From: Monomorium pharaonis
Lineage: Eukaryota > Arthropoda > Insecta > Hymenoptera > Formicidae
Reading direction: 5' to 3'
Assembly (NCBI RefSeq): GCF_013373865.1
Contig: NC_050471.1
Location: forward strand, 17,851,047-17,915,046
Length of the DNA stretch: 64,000 nt
The notes under the pieces are model-generated. The model worked only from the letters and a program-made list of their open reading frames with translations, searched no databases and had not been told where the DNA came from. The position numbers and the translations under genes are program-made. Below are positions 31,248 to 42,799 of the stretch, one piece after another. Position 1 is the first letter of the stretch; every line of letters begins with the position of its first letter.

Positions 31248-34200
31248 TTATTTCGCGATAAGTATTAACATGGTAGGCAGCAGCGCGGTAAACATAAATC
31301 TAATGGAATTAGCATTGGAGGTGATATCTGGTAATTCGGGTGCCGTACCGTTTTCGTAATATTGATAACTTCTAACGCCTACGTGTGACCGAATGAGACG
31401 GTAATTAGGTACGTTGGTATCAACGCGTTTGTTTAAGAAGTTTTGCAGCATATTGGTAACGCACCAAAAATTGCCGTCTTCATCGAAAGCAAAACTATCA
31501 GGCCACTGCGTTAATACGTGATCGCGCGATATAACTCGTTGACCGACAGTGAAGGATGTTGTACTCTTAGTATCCCACATGGCAATAGCGTCGTCAGCCA
31601 GTAGACCGAAGTAAAGCACGCCTGTAGCCGACATCGCCATGCCATCCGTCTGCGAAGACTTCTGCCCAAGTTTCTTCACGTATTGATCGATATTCGTCAC
31701 GTTGTTCTTTAAGACGGACACTGGAACCGAGTACAGATGGAAAGAAGATAAAGGCGAGTAATAGACTTGTCTGAAACAGAAAAGTTGTTTTTTATTAAAA
31801 AATCTTGTAAAAATGTTGTAAAAAATTGTTCTTTATAAAAAAAATTTATTCTTTATTAAAAAAATCTTATAAAATTTCATATTTTATTAAAAAGTATAGA
31901 AAATGTTAAGTTTAAATATACAATATCAATATGACAATAATTTTAATTTAAATTTAATTAATAATTTTAACTTTATTATAAAAACTTTTTTAACGAGATA
32001 CATACAAGGTGTAAATTAACCTCTTGAGGTCACACTGGGTGGTTACCACCCATTGCTTAAATTCAACACATTATATTTTTCTGATCTAAGAAAAATACTA
32101 GTAACGCCATTTAGTGGTAATTCAAGGTTTCATCTATCTTCTTGTACTATTCTGTAACTGAAAGTCGTATTAATTCGCTTTTGGCAATCGTTCGAAGACA
32201 AGGTAGGGTGATAGCCACCTCATGTGACTTCCATGTAAGTTTTTGTGTTATTTGGTGGTTCGAATTTTTTGTGGTCTAAAAAATATAAGTATATGGTATA
32301 ATACAATGACAATGAGCATTGTCAATTTGATAAATAAAAGCGATGTGCATTATGTGACAATAAAAAAGATCGAAAGATAAAAATGCAGTGTCCGTCGTAT
32401 TCAAGGCCTATGTGTGACTACCATGGGATATATTTATGCACTGATTGCGGTAGAAGTGATTAATTTTTTAAATAAACACTATTTATTTAATAAATACTCA
32501 CTTACTTTTGAACTTTTTTAACGACAAAAATATAACAAACTTGATTTTTCTATGAAAATACCACTTTTTCCGTATACTAAAATATTCATGTTCAGTATGC
32601 AAAATAAATATCCCTTTTTAAGAGAACGTTAAAGACATTTTTTCCTTAAAGTAGAAGACTTGAACAATAAAAGTCTAAATTTTTAGCTAAAAATATTGAA
32701 AATTACAAAAGTTATGATTTATTTTGTAAAAATTCTTTTTTTCAAATGTTGCAAGATTCAAGAATTTTTTAGGAACTAACGTTTTTAGATTTTTACTTAA
32801 ATAATATCAGAATACATTTTTCAAACATTCAAGTTTATCCATGAATTTTTTTGTTATCATATCTTTGATAATTTTATAAATACAGCACTTTAAAAATGAG
32901 GATGGGTAACCATCCAGTGTGACCTTGACGTTCGAAAAAAAGTGTGCCCTCAAAGGGTTAATAATTGTTAAATATTGTAAGGACATATTTCCATCGATCA
33001 AACATTAAAAAAGTTTATATAAGCATAGATTACAAACGCTTAGTTTTTGACATAAGAAGAGTTTTGTTGTAAAACAACAGAATGTTTTGAAAACGAAGCA
33101 ATTGATAAGAAAGTATTTTAAACAAAAACTGTATGATTTGTGTGTGAATAAGGATCAATTTTTAATATTATTTTTCAATTTTTTAATTTTTATGTAGATT
33201 TTATGAAATATATAATTTTTTAAATTATATGCTTGATCGTCTAATTATTTTGCATATAAAAGTACTAAAGTAAAACTATAAAATAATCAATAATTTATGA
33301 AATATTTTATAATTTAGCCTGATACGTTTTAATATAAAATCAGTTGTTTTATTTTCAAAATATGTTATTTCTTCACAGTAAAATTTTTCTTATCTTACAA
33401 AAGAAGTGCACCAAGTGTTAATCGCGAATGGATATGTGTTATATATCGTTCAAAAAGTCTTGTCAAGTAGAATTTATGTGTGCAATATTTCGTTTGAATG
33501 GCGTCTTTAGAGGGCGCTATGCGTAATGTAATTTACATAACTATTTGGGTTTATATAAAAGCTAATTGGAGTTTTTGCTTCAAAAATAGTATCAAATAAA
33601 AGGTATTTAGTAGTATAATTAGTTGCACAAGTTTAGGATATTTTATTTAACTTAAGATAAATTGCATTTTCTATTTTATTTTAAAAGTACAAAAAGTCCA
33701 AAAAGCCAAAAAGTTATTGGCAATAAGATACTTTAACATAATATAAATTGCACTTTGTATTTTATCTTAAAAACAAAAATAAAGTAAAGAAAAAAAGAAA
33801 ATCAAGAAATTAATATTAGAGTTTTGAAAGTAAAAAAAAACGAAAACGGCAAAAAGTTATTACTAATAAGATACTTTAATATAACATAAACATTGCACTT
33901 TTTATTTTATCTTATTGTTAATAACAAAAATTAAAAAAAAAGATGCTGGCGGTCGAAACACAGTTTTGGCGTGGGGAAAGCCAATCTAGCTCTATAACTT
34001 ACATTGCGCATAGCGCCATTCAAGCGAAATATTGCACACATAAATTCTACTTGACAAAACCTTTCGAACGATATATAACACATATCCATTCGCGATTAAC
34101 ACTTGGTGCACTTCTCTTGTTATAAATCTCAATAAGTATTTTTAGACTCATATTCATACTTTTTTTAAAAATGTTGATTGATGGAAATTCGTTCTGAGAG

Positions 34201-35419
34201 AAAATAATGAGAAAGAAGCAAAGAATAAAACTGGGAACAGAAAAGAAATATCGTTGATATGGTCATTTTTTTTGCTTTATGTAGCTCTATATTGTAATAT
34301 TTTTCATTTTCTAACTTGTAGAAACACTGTGAAATTCACTGTCAGTACTGAAAATCTGTAATATACGTAACATAAACTGTATGTTTTTAGTGTATATCAA
34401 ACTAAAAATATATATTAAAACACAACTACTGTTATTTCTGTAAAGTAATATTTTCTTTCTGCGCTACTCTTCATTTATGTACTTACGTTTACTATTTAAT
34501 CTTAAGTGATAGACGGCATACAACATTTTCATTTTGTAGATGTGCCATTAGAACAACAACAGTAAATGAGAGAAAATCTCATAATAAAGGAGATATTTGA
34601 TACAAGTAGCTATGTAAAAAAAAATTGTATTTTATGTAAAAAACACTGATACCTGTCACGATTGCTCGCTGGTGAAAGCGCTATGCCATCCACGTCCACT
34701 GGATTATTTAGACGCGTATTTGCTACCATGAATGATATTGCCTCTGATTTCGCTTTCATAGAGTCGTGTCGCACCTTCCAGGAATTGTTATCCCTTAAGG
34801 AATATACAATAATGCCGGGATCAGTACTACTAGTATCGGTGATATATGCCATACCGCCGTTGTCATGATCGAGAACAATATCGTTGAGATACGCATCTTT
34901 ACGGTTAGTCACATGCTCGGGGAATTCGTAAGTACGAAGAATCTTGTCGTTGTTCTCGAGATCGAGAATGACAAGACGAGGTGAGCAGTTGGCTCTGGAT
35001 TCCCTAAAAATGGGCCGGCCGGAATCAAGCACCCACATACGACCCTTAGGATCAATCTCTATACTGTGAATTAATTGGAATGCTGCACAATTATCCAATT
35101 TCTGCATGTCCCAGCTGGGGAAGGCATCCAATTTGGGCGCTGTCACTCCGTTGATCGGTTTCGACGACGTAACGCCCAGTGTCACCGGTACGCCGTCTTT
35201 CCATCGCGGTAACGTTAGATACATTTTATCCTTCCAAAATTTCACAGTAGTGATGAAATTATGCGCCTCTATATACTCGCCAAGCAATATAGCAGATTTC
35301 TGTTGGTCTTCTGATTGCCAATGGAAGTCAATGGACTTCCATTCAAAGATCACTTGAAACGGCTCGTGGCATAACACTGTGGTGACTAGAAAAGCCAGCA
35401 GCATCAATCGCTCCATCAT
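31248..35419 (-). CDS. yellow/MRJP-family secreted protein, 429 aa, two coding exons
   Basis: Exon 1 is 35419-34653 and exon 2 is 31770-31248. The donor CAG|GTATCAG and acceptor TTTCAG|ACAAG keep the frame (767 + 523 nt = 1290). MMERLMLLAFLVTTVLC is a signal peptide. The MRJP domain follows: FEWKSIDFHW, NFITTVKFWKDKMYLTLPRW, GVPVTLGV, IEIDPKGRMWVLDSG, CSPRLVILDL, YLNDIVLDHDNGGMAYITDT, then across the splice ALSP, VYYSPLSSFHLYSVPVSVLK, GQKSSQTDGMAMSATGVLYF and FAFDEDGNFWCVTN. Potential N-glycosylation sites are NVT and NGT. The C-terminus ends in a hydrophobic stretch (FMFTALLPTMLILIAK) after SNANS, which could be a GPI-anchor signal or membrane tail. Family members act in cuticle pigmentation, reproduction or as royal-jelly proteins; which yellow paralogue this is I cannot tell. 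The 2.88-kb intron contains two transposon relics. Confidence 0.92.
32020..32957. mobile_element. piggyBac-family remnant in the yellow intron
   Basis: The 938-bp insert is bounded by TTAA on both sides (32016-32019 and 32958-32961). Its related ends are CCTCTTGAGGTCACACTGGG and, inverted, CCCTTTGAGGGCACAC. TTAA targets and CCY-type tips are diagnostic for piggyBac. A second inverted motif, GGGTGGTTACCACCC on the left, matches GGATGGGTAACCATCC on the right. Confidence 0.82.
32337..32463 (+). pseudogene. piggyBac transposase C-terminal cysteine-rich tail
   Basis: An open stretch reads RCALCDNKKDRKIKMQCPSY, then SRPMCDYHGIYLCTDCGRSD and a TAA. The C-x2-C, C, C-x2-H, C-x2-C pattern is the zinc-binding cysteine-rich domain found at the end of piggyBac transposases. 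The rest of the enzyme is deleted. Confidence 0.75.
33402..34116. mobile_element. fold-back MITE in the yellow intron
   Basis: Arms of about 120 bp: 33402-33540 begins AAGAAGTGCACCAAGTGTTA and 33990-34116 is its inverted match ending TAACACTTGGTGCACTTCT. The left arm has 11 extra bases (TCTTTAGAGGG) near 33508. The interior at about 33650-33930 carries three diverged tandem units with TAAGATACTTTAA and TTGCACTTT. No coding capacity. Confidence 0.8.
34122..34640. other. yellow intron sequence near exon 1
   Basis: AT-rich intron DNA with no further element recognised. Confidence 0.5.
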
Positions 35420-35887
35420 AATTTAAGTCAATAATGTCTTTGATTAGGGTACAAATATCACTAAAGTTATTTTTCTTCTTTTTTTGTTCACAGATCCGCT
35501 GTTCACTGTGTCGTTTAAACCTGTTTGTAAAAATTGATGTAACTGCCATGTAAAAAGAAATTTTGGCAAAATACACACACACACACATACACACACAAAA
35601 TAAATTTTTTGCGACAACAAAAATTTGAAAGTATTTTTAATTTACTTATTGTCTCATTGTTTAATTTATATTTTATTTAAGTATCAATAATGATAATTAG
35701 GCATCATTAATGATAATTTTTTTCATTCAAATATAAATTAAACAACGAAGCGATAAATAATTTTAAAATATTTTCAACCTTTTATTGCCACAAATTTGTT
35801 TTTATTTTTATTTGTTTTTAAGTCTTATTATTATTATTTTTCGAAAAAGGTGCTTTTTATATTTATAATTTTTACATATTTTATTGG

Positions 35888-35924
<37 letters not shown>

Positions 35925-36341
35925 AAACCAATAAAATATACATATGCGATTAGTCGTGTGTTTTCTTACAGAAAATTCAATTCCCCAATTGAACGTAATT
36001 TACAAATGCATTTAAAAACAAAATGCATATAAACTTAAGTTAAATTTAGAGATACTAAAATGGATGAAAAATAGTTTACAAGTGTAATTTTTTATTTCAA
36101 TTTACTAATAATTTCTCTAATACATAAATTAATGTTTCAAAAAATAAACATTTTTATATAAATAATTTTATATAATTGTGTATAAAGTGTTTGTTCGTTA
36201 TAAATTAAATTTTAAAGTTATGGTGTGGTTAAAGTATGGTTATTCCTTTTTCTGTGTGTGGATCTATAAAAAAAGTTATAAACTCGCAGAAAATATCATC
36301 ACAGAACGCCTAACCGGAACAAGTTATTAGGCTTCACTTAC
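35420..36341 (-). other. upstream or 5' intron region of the yellow-family gene
   Basis: AT-rich DNA with a short CA repeat (35572-35600) and a TA microsatellite (about 35889-35922). If the proposed non-coding exon is real this is its first intron. The acceptor before the ATG is not evident. Confidence 0.35.
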
Positions 36342-36451
36342 TTCTCGACGGAGTTTATTTTCGTACGTAGGTCAATCCGCACGTGCCGAGATTTGTATAA
36401 GAAGTGCAATGTGTTAACGAATGATCACACAACGACGATCGCGATTTGACT
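36342..36451 (-). promoter_or_regulatory. candidate transcription start and 5' non-coding exon of the yellow-family gene
   Basis: On the minus strand CTCGTCAGTCAAATCGCG contains an arthropod-type initiator TCAGT (A at 36451). About 110 bp later, CCGTCGAGAA|GTAAGTGAAG is a strong donor with its GT at 36341-36340. The block is GC-rich in an AT-rich setting and on the same strand as the yellow-family gene, about 0.9 kb upstream of its ATG. The link to that gene is inferred. Confidence 0.4.
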
Positions 36452-36469
36452 GACGAGAGACGCGCGGCG

Positions 36470-36545
36470 CAACGGCGCTACCACCACCGTCACCGTCGCC
36501 ACCACCAACGACGACGACGACGATGACGACGACGATGACGATATT
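36470..36545 (+). repeat. CAC/GAC trinucleotide-rich tract
   Basis: CCACCACCGTCACCGTCGCC followed by repeated ACG/ATG triplets (ACGACGACGACGATGACGAC). It lies just upstream of the candidate start site. Confidence 0.8.
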
Positions 36546-37471
36546 TCGGAAGATGTTCCACCAGTGCTTTAAAGACAAGAATCATCTAAGAGTCGAGTAA
36601 AGAGAATACGCATGTAGAGATGAGAAAACATCATACGTATGTGCCCCGAGTTTTATCTATAAATTTTATGCCATTGTATCCGATTAACTCAAAGTAATAA
36701 CTTTCAATTAAAAAGAAACTATCATGATGACTTAACCCATGATTAATTTATTCAATATTTGTATTATTATATTAACAAGAATAAAATAATATTTTTTGTT
36801 GTTTGAAGCGTACATGTATAGTATGTGTTTAGCGTACGCGTCTCCTCCATTCGATTCTCGGATGTCTCTTATTTCTAATCTGTAAGCAATGTCTCCCACC
36901 CGTTCGTTCAAAATGTATTTACACATGAACGGAGACAAGGGAAAGATGTCTGTGTTACAGCGAGCTTACGCAGATAACCAAGTGACGCAGAGATGCCAAT
37001 TGCCGCGCTCTGCTGAACTGTGCTGTAAATTTTCAGTCCAGTGATGTAATATTATCGTGAAAATAAGCTTTCATTAACTCCGCTAGTTTTCGATAAACAT
37101 TTGTATAGTAAATTTTTTTATTATTATCCAGATATTATGATCGATATAATAATTTATGATTGTCAATGTATGATACATCAGAATACAAAATTCTGATAAA
37201 CATGTTGAAAGGTATTGAAATGCTGTAATTAAAAAAGCTAAAATAGCATTTAATTATTTACTTCTGCGTATTCCCTTTTTATTTGATAAAGAAATGAAAT
37301 AAGACAGTTACTTATAATATAAATAATAATTTCAAAATAAGTTTACAAACTTAGTGAACATAGATAAATAAAAATTAAAAAATTTACGAGTATGTAATTG
37401 TTCATGTTTTTTTTCTTTCAGAATATGTTTCTTTGTTAATTTTTTAAAGAAAAACTAAAAAATTGTGTTAA

Positions 37472-37474
<3 letters not shown>

Positions 37475-37527
<53 letters not shown>
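37475..37527 (+). repeat. (TC)n microsatellite
   Basis: More than 50 bp of CT repeats. Confidence 0.92.
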
Positions 37528-37533
<6 letters not shown>

Positions 37534-38211
37534 TTGTCTTTGTAATCTATTTCAACTTCTTTGATTTTATAAAAATTTTTAGTAATTTTAATATATAAGT
37601 TCATAGATTGATGTTAACTTTCACTCTGCTTTTTTTAAATTATTGCTGTTATTATTGCACTATTTTTATTGATATCATCGGCGAACAGCTCTATAATTAT
37701 GGAGAGTCAATATGCGTGAGATCTTTTTTTTTCTTAATTGAAATAAACATATCTCATATTTTGAATCCCATATATATAATAAACTTGGATCCATTTTCAA
37801 GGTTGGTACAAGACATAACTATTTTATTAAAAACCTATTCTTTTATGTTTACATTCTTCTCGTTTTTTTTTTTTTAGAGAGTTCGAAGTAATATGAAACA
37901 ACACAAGCTATAAGATCTTTGGATGTCATTGTGTCGCACAGGAATTTTCCGAATTATCTTTTAAATATTACGCGAATGAATTTTGAGAACAATTTGACTT
38001 AAGAAACTCTTATGTTTTTTTAAAAACAAATTTCATAATTATTTGTTAAGCGCGATTTCATTATTCTGCCGTTCTTAAAAAATTTACTTCCGTACATTTG
38101 TAAAATTCGCCTCTCAAATTTCCTTGGGTAAATCTTTACATTGAGGAGATACAGTTTTGATTTTGATTACAAATACAAGTCATATAAAAAAAAAGAAATA
38201 AGAAATGTAAG

Positions 38212-38247
38212 TTTTATGTAAGTATATATATATATACTTACATAAAA
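38212..38247. repeat. 36-bp perfect palindrome
   Basis: TTTTATGTAAGTATATA is followed immediately by its reverse complement. It would form a hairpin or cruciform. No gene context. Confidence 0.85.
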
Positions 38248-40377
38248 TTTCTATACGACTATATGAGTCGATTAATTTATAAGAAAAAGCTGATCAGTAT
38301 TCTCATCTACACAACACACATCAAGGTCAAGGTTACTGAAGCTGTCTGTTAGGAAATATCCTAACGTAAAGAAATACTTTCACTTGCACATATTTGCATT
38401 TATCACGCGTGTGACAAACATATACCACATTAATTTTAATTATTCTTTAAACATTATTTCTTTGTTCAATACACTATAAGCATGTCATTTTTTTCTATGT
38501 ACAACATTTATAATTTTAGTTTTTAGCGTTTGAGAGAATGCTATGCTAGAGTGCGATATAAATCTTTCTCACTGTTTTAAAATAAACATTTGGAAACAAA
38601 AATTATTTTTGGTCTTTTTAATAGTAGAAAGTATAGTCAAAGCAATCAAAATAATTAATTTATAAGTATTTATTAAATTTATAATATGTATTCACCAAAT
38701 TCTTTGTCATTTATCACCGTAAGGATTAAATTGATGATATCATACTCTTTCTCTTCTTCTTTTGAAAAGTACGTAGTAATTAAAAATATATTGTACATAT
38801 TCCTTATAATGTAATAGTAAGCAGTATTAAGTTGGTCAGTAATAATTATTCATTTTCATATTAGATAAAAGTATTAACAATAGTATTTTTAATATTAAAA
38901 AAAAATATTAAATACGGGCCAATTTAATACGTCTAGTATTACATTTTTTAAAGATATACAAGCAGAAGATATGTATATTGCATTAAAAAAATATTATTTT
39001 TTTAAATAATAATTTTATACTTTACTTTACATTTCGCGCGCACTATTTAACTTTTTTTCCTTTATTAATTTTATTTGTCAAATTTTTTCATATATTTTAC
39101 TTACATTTTTAATTTTTTCTTTCTTCTCTCTTCCATTTATAACAACTTTTCTTTTTTTTAATTTTTTATTTAATTTTAATTTTTCTAATATATTCTTTTT
39201 AAATATTGTATTCCTTACATTTTTTTCTTATTCCTACTTACATTACATTTGCATATTCCTTTTAATTTAAATTTTTACATTAATCCCAATCACCAATTCG
39301 TGCTATTAAATTCCTACAACTCTTCCATCTCACACTATCTCTATTTTCTTCTTTCTCACTTTACTAATCTGTCTTTTTCTTTAAATCCTGCATCTTCTAA
39401 AAATTTAAATAAAACAGCGTTATAATAAACTCTTACTTTTTTTTATTAGTTTTGAATTTATTTCAAAATTTTTTTATTAATAAAAAATAACAATAATCGT
39501 ATAAAATAAGAGTACATTTATAAATATTTTAATATAAAGAAGAAAATACGAGTGAATGCACTCATCTACTGTTCGTACGTTCATTCCCCGTATTCATATT
39601 TAAAAGGCCGACTTTATGCCTTTGTTACATAACGTACTATTTTTATATTGAATTTCACATCGTTTCTAACGCCAAATCACACAGTTAATAAAATTCAGCA
39701 TCTACTTCTACAACTTTTAAAAACTTTATTTTTAAATATTTTTTAATAATTAAATCGCTGTCACAAACTGTCAAAAGTTTGAATATCAAATGTTGAATTA
39801 TCAAATATTACTGTCAATGGTGACAGCAGCAAACAACACAGTGAAATAACATGTTAAAAAAAATGGATTAATTTATTTGATTATTCTGTGCACATAAATT
39901 AAAAGTATTAGGGCACAGTTTGATAAAAGAACGAATATCTTATATTTTATGTTAAAGTATAAAATAAATTGTAAAAAATTTCTCTAAACTAAGTGTAAAA
40001 AAATTTCTTTAAATTTTCTTGAAATTTTTTGGAACATCTACTTTAATACAATACTATACTAACATTTTTATATATAAAATAAGTAGAAGAATTGTATTGT
40101 CACTTATATTGTTACATTATATAATTGAAAAGTTGTTTATAAGAATGGAATAAACTTATTTTTTTTTATCTGTGTATTATAGCACCAAATATTTCTTTAA
40201 CTGTAAAATCACATTATAACGAATTTTATTTCGGCAAGAATTAAGCAAAAAACAGGAAATATAACAATTTAACATTTATTATTTTATAAGAATAAAACTA
40301 ACCCATTGCCTTTTTAATAAAAACTAAACGTATACCAAAAACCGTACAAAAATATAAAAAATACGCCAAGTACATAA

Positions 40378-40776
40378 ACGCGTGCATTCAAAAATAAGTA
40401 CGGGATTAATCAATTAGTCAAGTATATTTTTAAAGACGTAGAAAAATCTTATAAAAATATATTAAAAAATTATTTGAAAAACGGGGGGGGGGAATGTTAT
40501 AATGCTAATAATGAAGCAAAAACTGAGTGTGTCTGGTTCGCATTTTTTTGCATTTCCAAGTTCCCTATATTATTGACATTTGTATTGAAGAGTGTATATA
40601 CAAGAATGCAATTAATGCGATTCGGGTACTCCTTCTATGTGTTATTATCATTGATAACGTTTCTATTTTTAAAAAATTTTTTGAATAACTTTTTATAAAA
40701 TTTTTTTAAGTTTTTTTAAAAAATATACTTGGCTAATTGTATTGATGTTGTACTAAATTTTGAATGCACGCGTTTA
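40378..40776. repeat. fold-back element with AACGCGTGCATTCAAAA ends
   Basis: AACGCGTGCATTCAAAA (40378) and TTTTGAATGCACGCGTT (to about 40776) are exact inverted ends. The interior at 40475-40720 is related to 46640-46890 on the other strand (AAGCAAAAACT, TATATACAAGAATGC and TTATTGATAAC shared). It includes a G9 run at 40484-40492. Confidence 0.6.
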
Positions 40777-40834
40777 TATAAATTGATTAATGTATTATAT
40801 ATTATATATTTTTTATTATATATATAACATAATA

Positions 40835-40836
40835 TT

Positions 40837-40870
<34 letters not shown>
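40835..40870. repeat. (TA)n microsatellite
   Basis: TATG followed by about 30 bp of TA repeats. Confidence 0.85.
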
Positions 40871-40871
<1 letters not shown>

Positions 40872-41025
40872 CTTGTGTATGTGTACACATGTGAGTCCGA
40901 TCCTTGGAAAAGCCAAAGATTTCGGGATTATGTGTATCGATTTTAATCGGATTGGTCGCAATCGATAATTCGTGTCGCACGGCACAATTTTTTTTCGTAC
41001 TTGGTGTCGCATCGCTACTTTAAGG

Positions 41026-41466
41026 TTCGATTAAATATTCGACTAGATTATTTGAAGTAAGATATTTTGTGTATATTATATTCAGCAATAGATTTAAAAA
41101 CAAATATATTTATTATAAACAGTTTTAATACCGAGCTTTTTCATAGTTCTTTTAGAATGTATATCAGATAATAGATGTGCATAATAAGAGTGAGTTTATG
41201 ATCTTTTCATTCAGTAATTAATGCGGATGACCTAATTCCACCTACTTGTCTTCTACCAAAGCTTTCAGAGGAGCCTTGAAAAAACTCAGAAAAAACCAAT
41301 GCGTCTATGTGCTGATGCCAAAAATATTGCCTTGAGCCCAACTTCGTTCGACTCCCATGCAAATTTATTCACGCGCACATGATGCACATTAACGTACGCG
41401 TATGATCGCCGTTGCAGTAGTACCGTAGGTATTTTGGAATGTTGCATCAACGCAACGCAATGTTGC
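41026..41466 (+). repeat. direct duplication, copy A
   Basis: Starts TTCGATTAAATATTCGACTAG and ends CAACGCAACGCAATGTTGC. Matches copy B at 41898-42346 over its whole length with scattered substitutions and small indels. It includes AATGCGTCTATGTGCT and CGTTGCAGTAGTACCGTAGG. No coding potential. Confidence 0.85.
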
Positions 41467-41897
41467 TTGATTCTTTTTTTCATTATTGTCATATTAATAT
41501 TAAATATAAAAAAATTAATGTAAAATATTATAGAATAAATAGATATAAGTACAATTAAATTTATCGATATAAATATAATTAAAATTATTATTTTTAAAAT
41601 AATTAGACAGGTTCAAAATTAAAAAAATTTATATATATACATGTAATGGATCAATAAAATATTACTCAAAGTTTTAAATGTTGTTCTTATACTGATGAGT
41701 TTGGAAAACAATAATTACAATCAACGATTTGAAGATGAAAAGTTTTTTGTTTCCCGTAAATTTCATTTTTTGTGACGTTTTGGTAAAAAAATCTTCGAAT
41801 TTTATTTTTTATGTAAAACATTTATTTTTATATAAAAAATGATCTTTACATAAAAAAATTGATCCTTTTGCCTGTTTTTATTTATCAGACTTTGAGA

Positions 41898-42346
41898 TTC
41901 GATTAGATATTTGACTAGATTATTTGAAGTAAGTTATTTCGTGTATATTATATTCAGTAATAGATTTAAAAAACAGAAATATATTTATTATAAACAGTTT
42001 TAATATCGAGTTTTTTTCATAGTTTTTTTAGAATACATATCAGATAATAAATGTGCATAATAAAAGCATGAGTTTATGATCTTTCCATTCAGTAGTTAAT
42101 GCGGATGATCTAATTCCACCTGCTTGTCTTGAATCTACCAAAGCTTTCAGAGGAGCCTTGAAAAAGCCCAGAAAAAACCAATGCGTCTATGTGCTAATGT
42201 CGAAAATATTGCCTTGAGCTCAACGCTCGATTCCCATGCAAATTTACTCACGCGTACAAGATGCACATTAATGTACGCGTGTGATCGTCGTTGCAGTAGT
42301 ACCGTAGGTATTTTAGAATGTTGCATCAACGCAACGCAATGTTGCT
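41898..42346 (+). repeat. direct duplication, copy B
   Basis: Second copy of the 441-bp segment, separated from copy A by about 430 bp of unrelated AT-rich DNA, same orientation. Confidence 0.85.
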
Positions 42347-42639
42347 ATAGCGCGGAACAACAGAACTGTTACGCAAGATACATGCGCTTCCTTTTCCCTC
42401 TCCGCTCTTTCACGACGTGAGTCAGATGCGTATATGTATGGTGTCTCTCTACACGCAATGACGATTTCTCTACATTATGATTCGTGACATCAAGGCCGAA
42501 ACAAGAAAACACTCCCACAAAAGCTATGTCATAAGAGATTTACACAAAATGAATTATACTCTGCATCGCACAAATGTATAATATTTATATATTTTATTAT
42601 AGTTTACATTACTGTAACATATTTTTTATGTACTTGCGG

Positions 42640-42766
42640 ACTGCCAACTACAGATAATAATTAATACAATAATATTTGCTGTTAATGCAAGTATGTTGAT
42701 ACTGCAATAGCATATATTATTGTATTGAATATATCTGTAGATGGCAGTTCGCAATTACATATCTTA
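42640..42766. repeat. short fold-back element
   Basis: TTGCGGACTGCCAACTACAGAT on the left pairs with ATCTGTAGATGGCAGTTCGCAA on the right, and AATACAATAATAT pairs with ATATTATTGTATT. The arms are about 45 bp around a small loop. Confidence 0.75.
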
Positions 42767-42799
42767 TTGGATATATTACATTTTTTTCGTGTATGTATA

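Larger units (their letters stand above)
36600..40370. other. AT-rich intergenic DNA
   Basis: No gene recognised. It contains a (TC)n microsatellite at about 37475-37527 and a 36-bp palindrome at 38212-38247. Pyrimidine-rich AT DNA lies around 39060-39400. Confidence 0.5.

Noticed and set aside
36732..36938. Small minus-strand frame upstream of the yellow-family gene
   Set aside because: No homology and no splice linkage; AT-rich chance frame.
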